A stretch of DNA of 5,024 nucleotides from Syntrophobacteria bacterium (GTDB lineage: Bacteria > Desulfobacterota > DSWW01). A program made the position numbers and the translations under genes. Each line of letters opens with the position of its first letter. Within the stretch, counting starts at the first letter, position 1. The notes beneath the pieces are model-generated. The model made no database searches. It was not told the origin of the DNA and saw nothing but the letters and a program-made list of their open reading frames with translations. This document shows, one piece after another, positions 1-5,024 of the stretch. The stretch is from NCBI GenBank assembly GCA_030145435.1, contig JAQYVQ010000586.1, positions 1 through 5,024 on the forward strand, in the 5' to 3' direction.

Positions 1-812
1 GAATGATGACGGCCGGCCCTCTGGTGCTCCCCCACGGGGCCAACATCGAGGCAGACAACGGGATGCTCATGCCCGGGGTCTTTGCCCTGCTCGGAAGCCG
101 GCACATGGCGGAGTTCGGCACGACCCCGGAACAGTTTGCCAAGGTGGCGGTGAAGAACCACAGACACTCCACCCTGAACCCGTATGCCCATTACCAGAAG
201 GTATTCGCCCTGGAGGAGGTCCTCGAGTCCCGCATGGTCTGCGACCCCCTCACGCTCCTACAGTGCTGTCCCATAGGCGACGGGGCGGCCGCAGTGGTGG
301 TCACTACAGCGGAAAACGCAAAGAAGCACACGACCAAGCCGGTCTTCGTCGGCGCTTCCGTACTCACCTCGGGCCTGTACAAGGAATCCGCGGAGGGACC
401 CGCGCGGATCGAGACCTGCGTGAGGGCGGCAAACGAGGCGTATGAAACGGCCGGCGTCGGCCCGAAGGATTTGGACGTGGTCGAGCTTCACGACTGCTTC
501 AGTATTCACGAACTGGTTGCTTACGAAGACCTCGGCCTCTGCCCCAAGGGAGAGGGCGGCCGGTTCATCGACGAGGGCCTGTCCGGGTACGGAGGGGAAG
601 TCGTGGTCAATCCCTCGGGCGGCCTTCTGTGCAAGGGGCACCCGATCGGAGCCACCGGGGTGGCCCAGCTCGTCGAGGTCGTCTGGCAACTCCAGGGGGT
701 CTGCGGTGAGCGGCAGGTCCCGAACGCCAAAGTGGGGCTCACCCACAACGGCGGCGGCTTCGGCCCGGGTAACGCCCCGGGGGCCATGAGCATCACGATC
801 GTCAAGTCCTGA
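1..812 (+). CDS. SCP2-type (SCP-x-like) thiolase, C-terminal part, 5' end outside window
   Basis: Partial acetyl-CoA acyltransferase-like protein of the lipid-transfer/SCP-x thiolase family. The reading frame (first full codon at base 3) is open to the left edge. The visible 269 residues are about two thirds of a roughly 390-residue family member, so the ATG at base 3 is probably internal and the N-terminal nucleophilic Cys lies outside. Counting from base 3, visible motifs are IGDGAAAVVV (91-100), the HDCF box (163-166), NPSGG (203-207), the GHPIGATG active-site His loop (212-219, His213) and HNGGG (248-252). In SCP2 thiolases HDCF replaces the NEAF box of classical thiolases, and its Cys is thought to stand in for the C-terminal CxG Cys. 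Consistently, no CxG occurs here. The expected role is thiolytic cleavage (or condensation) of 3-oxoacyl-CoA in the cytoplasm. Many relatives work with a DUF35 OB-fold partner; none follows, so one may lie upstream. Family call is firm; chain length and direction are unknown. Confidence 0.5.
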   Translation, partial: MMTAGPLVLPHGANIEADNGMLMPGVFALLGSRHMAEFGTTPEQFAKVAVKNHRHSTLNPYAHYQKVFALEEVLESRMVCDPLTLLQCCPIGDGAAAVVVTTAENAKKHTTKPVFVGASVLTSGLYKESAEGPARIETCVRAANEAYETAGVGPKDLDVVELHDCFSIHELVAYEDLGLCPKGEGGRFIDEGLSGYGGEVVVNPSGGLLCKGHPIGATGVAQLVEVVWQLQGVCGERQVPNAKVGLTHNGGGFGPGNAPGAMSITIVKS

Positions 813-843
813 AACGACGAATGCCGACAGCAGCACGCTGTCA

Positions 844-859
844 TCCCGCGAAGGCGGGA
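844..859. repeat. REP-like hairpin in intergenic spacer
   Basis: A perfect 6-bp inverted repeat, TCCCGC (844-849) and GCGGGA (854-859), surrounds a GAAG loop. It sits in the context gtcaTCCCGCgaagGCGGGAatccc, 31 bases after the thiolase stop. This resembles the short dispersed palindromes of the form TCATTCCCGCGAAAGCGGGAATCC found in many deltaproteobacterial and other proteobacterial intergenic regions. No T-tract follows, so it is not a typical intrinsic terminator, although it could stabilise the upstream mRNA end. Only one copy is in the window, so the repeat status rests on resemblance. Confidence 0.5.
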
Positions 860-864
860 ATCCC

Positions 865-896
865 TCGGCTCAATTGCGGAAGTTACGAAGAGCCGA
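865..896. repeat. second inverted repeat in the same spacer
   Basis: TCGGCT (865-870) is the exact reverse complement of AGCCGA (891-896), with a 20-base loop. Two more pairs (862-863 with 898-899) are possible across one mismatch. It directly follows the hairpin at 844-859, so the two may form one composite intergenic element. No function can be assigned. A 6-bp stem with a long loop could also occur by chance in GC-rich DNA. Confidence 0.5.
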
Positions 897-931
897 AGGT
901 GGTGAGGCAATCCCCTGGTTGCAGAAGCGTG

Positions 932-937
932 AAGGAG
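932..937 (+). promoter_or_regulatory. ribosome binding site of the double FAD oxidase gene
   Basis: AAGGAG lies 7 bases upstream of the ATG at 945, which fixes the start of the 981-residue protein. No convincing -35/-10 promoter was seen in the 813-944 spacer, so transcription may read through from the thiolase gene. Confidence 0.5.
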
Positions 938-944
938 ACTCTCC

Positions 945-3890
945 ATGGAAGTCCCAACATCACAAAGTGAAGTAGTCGCGAGGCCGGGAAGTAAGCCCGC
1001 AGAAAAGACGCTTGCCGGCATCGTTGGTGAAGAGCACGTACTGGAAAGGCCGGACCAACTGGCAGGGTATTTCACCGAGCCTGCGGATACGGGCGATCTG
1101 GTGGCGGTCCGACCGGGCAGCACGGAAGAGGTCCAGGAGGTGGTAAAGCTCGCCGCTGAGCTCGGCCAGCCTGTCTATACCCTGAATGACCGGCATCTGC
1201 GGCCTGTAGACATAGGCCAACCGGGCATCGTCCTGGATTTCTGCCGAATGACGGCCATCGAGAAGCTGGACGTGCGCAACCTTCTCGTCCACGTGCAAAG
1301 GGGCCTGACCTTCGAGGCTTTGAAAAAAGAACTCGACAAGCATGATCTCAAGGTCGCGCCGCCTCTGGCAGCCACCTCGGATTCCGTGCTGTGCGCGTAC
1401 GTGAACCGCGCGCCCCACAAGAAGGCGACCCTCTATGCCGAGCCGCATGTCTATACCATGCAAGTCGTCCTCGCCGACGGAGACCTCTTGCGCACGGGGA
1501 GCCACGCCCTGAACGAGGAAGCAGACGGCCGGGAGGACGGCGGACCGAGCCTGAGCCGCTGGTACCTGGGCTCGGACGACATTTATGGCGTCGTGACGCG
1601 GGTCACGGTCGGGCTGTATCCGAAGACAGAGTGCCGGGATGCCCTCCTGTTTGGGTTCGACAACATCGAGGATGTGGTGGGGGCCCTCCGAAACGGGCCG
1701 AGGACCGAACTGGGCTGGGAGTACCTGGCGGTCAACCGGCGCTTCCTTTCCTCTCTGCTCGGGACCGACGTCCCGGATGCGCCGCCCTGGACCCTCATCG
1801 TGGGCTTCGATGCAAGGAAGAAACTGGTGGACTACCAGAAGAAGAAGGTCCTGGAGATGATGCCCGGCCTGGGCGGAAGGCCGGTCGAGGCCTATCAGCC
1901 GGCGATCCTCGCCCTCCTCGACGAGGTGTGGTACCAGGCATCCCCTCTGCACACCGGCTTCCACGCCGAGTGCACGCGGATCAAGGAACTGGACGACCTT
2001 GCTCGAGAACACCTGACACAGGCCGGCGCCGCCTCCGAGGAGATCGGCCAGTGCCTCCTCTCCGTGAACCGGGGGCGCTGCCTGTATTCCCAGTACGATG
2101 TCTTTGCAGACCCATCGGGGCACAAGGGAATGATGGAAGCCCTCGAGAGCAAGCTTGCCTCGGGTGGGGCCTTCTACGACCGTCCCCAGGGAGCCCTGGC
2201 CAAGCAGGTGGTGGACAGCGTACCCAACCTGCGCGAGCACCTGCGCACGATCAAGTCCGTGACCGATCCGGCAGGGATCCTGAACCCGGGGCGGTATGTT
2301 TCGTTGGACGATCGGGAGTACATCCCACTTTCTGTCGAAATCGACACGGATGAGGACACCGGTGTCACGGCAGACAACATCCGCACGGTGGAAGAGAAGC
2401 TCAAGGAGGCGATCGGAGAGAGGTGGGTAACCTCGAACCCGGCAGACCTCGCCGCCTATGGAAGGGACTTCACGATCTACTCCGGGGAGCGGCCGAACAT
2501 CGTGGTGCTTCCTGAGAACGCCGAGGAAGTGCAGAAGGTGATGCGGATTGCCTATCAGCACAAGATCCCGGTGGTCCCGCTCTCTACAGGGTTCAACCAC
2601 GGAGGACTCACCATCCCAAGGAAAGGCGGGATTCTGGTGGACCTGAAGCGTATGAACCGGCTCATCGAGATCGATGAAGAAACCATGACGGCCGATTTCG
2701 AGCCGGGGGTGCGGATGCGCAATCTCTGGCAAGAGTGTCTGAAGGTATCGACATACAAGGACATCAAGCTCAAGCCGATCCTCCCCCTGACCCTGGCCAG
2801 CATCTCGCTCCTGAGCAATTATGTGTCCAGGGGCGGACCGGGCAGCGCGGTGAAATACGGGTTCGGAGCGGATCTGACCGTAAACATGACCTGGGTGCTG
2901 CCAAACGGCGAGATCCTTCGTACAGGCCCCTCTTCCGTACCCGGCGTGGGCAACCTCGGGGTCAACTGGGGACCCGGCCCGGACATCTCCGGCATGTTCT
3001 TCAACGCGGACGGGGCCTTCGGGATTTGCACACAGATCTCCGCAAAGCTATACCCGGACATGCCCTGCGAGCAGCTCATCCAGACAGGGATCTTCGATCC
3101 GGACCCGGTGGGCATCGAAAAGGCCTGCAACGCCCTGTATGGCATTTCTCAAGAAAACCTGATCGAGTTCGTCTACAAAAGCCATCCCGGGGTCACCTGT
3201 GTGGGCCTGGGAGGCATCATGGGAATGGACCCTGTGGATCTCATCCCAATGACGCCCACGAACCCGCTGTTCATGATCGTCACCGGCATGGATGAAGAAG
3301 AGGTGCAGATCCGCGCCGAGCTCGTGAATGAAGTCCTCACCAAAAACGAAGTCATGATGATGGACACGAGCATGCTCCCTCCGGAACTCGCCGAGCTGAT
3401 CACAACGGATCCGTTGAAGGGAAGCGTGGGGGTAAAAATGAACACGGTTGGGGCGTACAAAGGCGCCTTCCAGTGGCAGGCAGGCTACATAAACGTGGAC
3501 AAAATACCGGCGATCAGCAAGGAGTACCAGAAGCTGATCCGGAAATACTGGAAGACCTCGGACGTGAAGGTCTCGATGGAGGCGTCCCTGACCGGAACCG
3601 ACATCCAGGGGCCCCTTCCGTACGCGCGCCTGGGCACGGTGGAGTTCGACTACTGGTGGGATCAGGGCAACCCGGAGTCGGTCAAGCGGGCCGGCGTGAT
3701 GATCCGCAAGACCACTGAGCTGCTGTTCAAGTACGGGGTTATCCCGATCCGGAACATGTTCGGTTTCGGGGAACTCCTGATGCCTCGATTGGGGGTCTAC
3801 TATGACCTTGTGAAGAAGATGCGAAAGGCCTTTGACCCGGCCAACCTGATGCACCCGGACGTAATTCCCGCTACCGACGACTACGTGTGA
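945..3890 (+). CDS. tandem two-module FAD-linked oxidase (GlcD / vanillyl-alcohol-oxidase-like)
   Basis: A 981-residue protein containing two FAD_binding_4/PCMH-type oxidase modules in series, about twice the usual 450-530 residues. Module 1 (about 24-451) has the entry strand AVRPGSTEEVQEVVKLA (54-70), ADGDLLRTG (177-185), GSDDIYGVVTRVTVGLYP (209-226) and the closing DPAGILNPG (441-449). Module 2 (about 470-981) repeats these as VVLPENAEEVQKVMRIA (520-536), PNGEILRTG (653-661), GMFFNADGAFGICT (683-696) and DPANLMHP (964-971). Module 2 has a VAO/PCMH-like phosphate loop, STGFNHGGLTIP (547-558), then ILVDLKRMNRLIEID and FEPGV. The equivalent stretch in module 1 (about 80-94) lacks the glycine-rich loop and may not bind FAD. 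No signal peptide, Tat motif or membrane segment is visible, so it is probably cytoplasmic. By family logic it dehydrogenates an organic substrate (hydroxy acid or phenolic/alcohol) and passes electrons to the Fe-S protein encoded downstream. Substrate unknown; fold assignment strong. Confidence 0.5.
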   Translation: MEVPTSQSEVVARPGSKPAEKTLAGIVGEEHVLERPDQLAGYFTEPADTGDLVAVRPGSTEEVQEVVKLAAELGQPVYTLNDRHLRPVDIGQPGIVLDFCRMTAIEKLDVRNLLVHVQRGLTFEALKKELDKHDLKVAPPLAATSDSVLCAYVNRAPHKKATLYAEPHVYTMQVVLADGDLLRTGSHALNEEADGREDGGPSLSRWYLGSDDIYGVVTRVTVGLYPKTECRDALLFGFDNIEDVVGALRNGPRTELGWEYLAVNRRFLSSLLGTDVPDAPPWTLIVGFDARKKLVDYQKKKVLEMMPGLGGRPVEAYQPAILALLDEVWYQASPLHTGFHAECTRIKELDDLAREHLTQAGAASEEIGQCLLSVNRGRCLYSQYDVFADPSGHKGMMEALESKLASGGAFYDRPQGALAKQVVDSVPNLREHLRTIKSVTDPAGILNPGRYVSLDDREYIPLSVEIDTDEDTGVTADNIRTVEEKLKEAIGERWVTSNPADLAAYGRDFTIYSGERPNIVVLPENAEEVQKVMRIAYQHKIPVVPLSTGFNHGGLTIPRKGGILVDLKRMNRLIEIDEETMTADFEPGVRMRNLWQECLKVSTYKDIKLKPILPLTLASISLLSNYVSRGGPGSAVKYGFGADLTVNMTWVLPNGEILRTGPSSVPGVGNLGVNWGPGPDISGMFFNADGAFGICTQISAKLYPDMPCEQLIQTGIFDPDPVGIEKACNALYGISQENLIEFVYKSHPGVTCVGLGGIMGMDPVDLIPMTPTNPLFMIVTGMDEEEVQIRAELVNEVLTKNEVMMMDTSMLPPELAELITTDPLKGSVGVKMNTVGAYKGAFQWQAGYINVDKIPAISKEYQKLIRKYWKTSDVKVSMEASLTGTDIQGPLPYARLGTVEFDYWWDQGNPESVKRAGVMIRKTTELLFKYGVIPIRNMFGFGELLMPRLGVYYDLVKKMRKAFDPANLMHPDVIPATDDYV

Positions 3891-3932
3891 AGAAGGCGAA
3901 AGGTGAAAGGGTCAAGGCAAAAGGGAAGGAAA
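3891..3932. other. purine-rich tract after the flavoprotein gene
   Basis: Directly after the stop codon, 37 of 42 bases on the + strand are purines, with loosely repeated AAAGG/GAAAGGG units (for example gaaaggtgaaagggtcaagg). It looks like a degenerate low-complexity spacer. It has no start codon with coding character and no terminator shape. Function unknown. Confidence 0.5.
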
Positions 3933-3983
3933 CCCTATGCGCCCCAGTACACATCAACGCGAACAGAGAACGTAGGTGTTTAG

Positions 3984-3999
3984 GCTGGAAGACTCCAGC
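3984..3999. other. small hairpin upstream of the Fe-S gene
   Basis: GCTGGA (3984-3989) and TCCAGC (3994-3999) form a perfect 6-bp stem with an AGAC loop, extendable by TA/TA pairs and a G-T pair across a one-base bulge (3981-4003). No U-run follows on either strand, so it is unlikely to be an intrinsic terminator. It ends 11 bases before the Shine-Dalgarno and could influence mRNA processing or translation of the Fe-S gene, but a chance origin is possible. Confidence 0.5.
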
Positions 4000-4010
4000 G
4001 TTAGAGAAAA

Positions 4011-4016
4011 AGGAGG
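4011..4016 (+). promoter_or_regulatory. strong ribosome binding site of the Fe-S gene
   Basis: A perfect AGGAGG, inside aaaaaggaggagga, lies 6 bases before the ATG at 4023. It sets the start of the Fe-S protein and predicts efficient translation. Confidence 0.5.
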
Positions 4017-4022
4017 AGGAGA

Positions 4023-5024
4023 ATGGCGAAGGATGCGAAGGTTGCGCAGAACATAAGGCCCCTGATGGAATACCGGAACGACGCGTGGAAGTGTTGGAAG
4101 TGCGGGTTCTGCCGGATGAGCCATCCGGACGAGCAGAAAACCCACAAATACTCGGACAACTGCCCGCGCGGCACCCGCTACCGGTTCGACTCTTTCTACG
4201 GATTGGGCACGCAGGAACTGGTCCGCGCCCTCACATGTGATCCGCCGGAACTGGATATCAACGATCCCGCGGTGGCCGAGCGGGTTCAGGAGATCGTCTA
4301 CACCTGCACCCAGTGCGGGGCATGTCAGACGAACTGTAATCCGACCAAGCATCTCGAGCCTGCCAATGCCTCGATCGCCTTGAGAAACTGGCTCGTCGAA
4401 CAGGGGCTCGGCCCGCTGCCGGAGCATCAGCCTCTGGTCAAGAGCATCATGAACTACGATAACCCCTGGATGCAGCCCCGGGCGGCCCGGGCGAAGTGGG
4501 CCAAGAAAAAGAAGGTGAAGGATGCGTCCAAGGAGGAAGTCGAGGTCCTGTATTATCCCGGATGCACCGCCGCGTACGACCCGGTGATCCAGCCGGTGGC
4601 AGGCTGGGTGACCGACGTAATGGAAGCGGCGGACGTCGACTTCGGCATCCTGGGCAAGAACGAGATCTGCTGCGGCTCGACCGTATTGCGCGTGGGCGAT
4701 AAGGACAATTTCCAAAAAATCCGGGCCAAGAACCTGGACTCCCTGAACAGCACCTCTGCAAAGACGATCGTCACCGCATGCGCGGGCTGCTTCAGCACCC
4801 TGAGCCACGAGTACAAAGAGGACCTGAACGCAGAGGTCAAGCACATCGTGGAATTCGTGGACGAGCTCATCCAGGAAGGGAAGCTGACCTTCACTAAGAG
4901 CCTCGACCTGGAGGTCACGTATCACGACCCTTGCCACGTGGGCCGATACTGCGGCACCTATGACGCCCCCCGGAACATCCTGAAGGCCCTGCCCGGGGTT
5001 ACACTCACGGAGATGCATCGAATC
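4023..5024 (+). CDS. CCG-domain Fe-S oxidoreductase (GlcF / HdrD-like), 3' end outside window
   Basis: The frame is open from ATG 4023 to the right edge (334 codons, no stop), so the protein is C-terminally incomplete. The N-terminal domain carries two [4Fe-4S] ligand sets: Cys24-x2-Cys27-x2-Cys30 with a distant Cys47-Pro, and the compact CTQCGACQTNCNP (Cys95, 98, 101, 105). A lysine-rich linker (about 159-170) leads to CCG domain 1: Cys181 in YYPGC, Cys216-Cys217-Gly218, and CAGC (253-256), matching the CXnCCGXnCXXC pattern. YHDPCHVGRYCGTYDAPRNIL-type sequence at 300-320 opens a second CCG domain that the edge cuts off. Family members such as GlcF, LldE/LutA and HdrD move electrons between a flavoprotein and a quinone, ETF or disulfide. 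No transmembrane segment is visible, so it is probably a soluble or peripheral electron-transfer subunit. It follows the double FAD oxidase gene by 132 bp on the same strand, suggesting it is that enzyme's electron acceptor. Electron acceptor and complex membership are inferred. Confidence 0.5.
   Translation, partial: MAKDAKVAQNIRPLMEYRNDAWKCWKCGFCRMSHPDEQKTHKYSDNCPRGTRYRFDSFYGLGTQELVRALTCDPPELDINDPAVAERVQEIVYTCTQCGACQTNCNPTKHLEPANASIALRNWLVEQGLGPLPEHQPLVKSIMNYDNPWMQPRAARAKWAKKKKVKDASKEEVEVLYYPGCTAAYDPVIQPVAGWVTDVMEAADVDFGILGKNEICCGSTVLRVGDKDNFQKIRAKNLDSLNSTSAKTIVTACAGCFSTLSHEYKEDLNAEVKHIVEFVDELIQEGKLTFTKSLDLEVTYHDPCHVGRYCGTYDAPRNILKALPGVTLTEMHRI

Noticed and set aside
844..859. Intrinsic terminator after the thiolase gene
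   Set aside because: The hairpin is GC-rich, but the following bases are AATCCCTCGG with no T-tract on the + strand, and no T-tract follows on the minus strand either.
813..944. Both intergenic spacers are exactly 132 bp
   Set aside because: The spacers share no evident sequence or structural similarity, so the equal length is most likely coincidence.
1391..2353. 320-codon + strand frame inside the flavoprotein gene
   Set aside because: It is an Arg/Gly/Pro-rich +2 shadow typical of GC-rich genes, with no motif and fully nested in a well-supported gene.
960..2732. 590-codon open frame on the minus strand, antisense to the first part of the flavoprotein gene
   Set aside because: Its translation shows no recognisable domain and is rich in Arg, His, Leu and Val as expected from GC-rich antisense frames. 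The + strand frame has clear, ordered family motifs and a good ribosome binding site.
3887..4240. + strand 117-codon frame overlapping the flavoprotein stop and the start of the Fe-S gene
   Set aside because: It runs through a low-complexity purine-rich spacer and then out of frame through the Fe-S gene. It has no ribosome binding site of its own that is distinct from coding sequence, and a charged, repetitive translation.
3954..5018. 354-codon open frame on the minus strand across the Fe-S gene
   Set aside because: The + strand encodes unmistakable ferredoxin-like Cys motifs and a CCG domain over the same bases. The antisense translation has no family features.

Overview
The window is GC-rich (about 60 % by eye) and densely coding. 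All three supported genes lie on the + strand: a partial thiolase, a complete very large flavoprotein and a partial iron-sulfur protein. The gene content suggests an anaerobic or facultative degrader of fatty or aromatic acids, most plausibly a deltaproteobacterium-like organism (Desulfobacterota or a syntroph). It combines a CoA-cleaving thiolase with a GlcD/GlcF- or HdrD-like redox pair, and a spacer holds a TCCCGC-GCGGGA hairpin of a kind common in those genomes. The organism assignment is inference; no marker gene is present.

Layout: 1-812 is the C-terminal about 269 residues of an SCP2-type (SCP-x-like) thiolase, cut by the left edge. 813-944 is a 132-bp spacer with a REP-like hairpin and a second inverted repeat, followed by a good ribosome binding site. 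945-3890 encodes a 981-residue protein made of two complete FAD-linked oxidase modules in tandem. The first module has lost the usual glycine-rich FAD loop; the second looks like the vanillyl-alcohol oxidase / p-cresol methylhydroxylase branch. 3891-4022 is a second 132-bp spacer with a purine-rich tract, a small hairpin and a strong Shine-Dalgarno. From 4023 to the right edge runs an Fe-S protein with an N-terminal two-cluster ferredoxin-like domain and a CCG domain, followed by the start of a second CCG domain.

How they may work together: FAD-linked oxidase plus CCG-type Fe-S protein is the recurring architecture of glycolate, lactate and other 2-hydroxyacid dehydrogenases. In it the flavoprotein oxidises an organic substrate and the Fe-S protein passes the electrons to a quinone, ETF or other carrier. 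The adjacent thiolase suggests that the oxidised product, or a downstream CoA ester, enters thiolytic cleavage. The substrate cannot be read from the sequence. The double flavoprotein module with one apparently degenerate FAD site is the most unusual feature. No RNA genes, CRISPR arrays or insertion sequences were seen.
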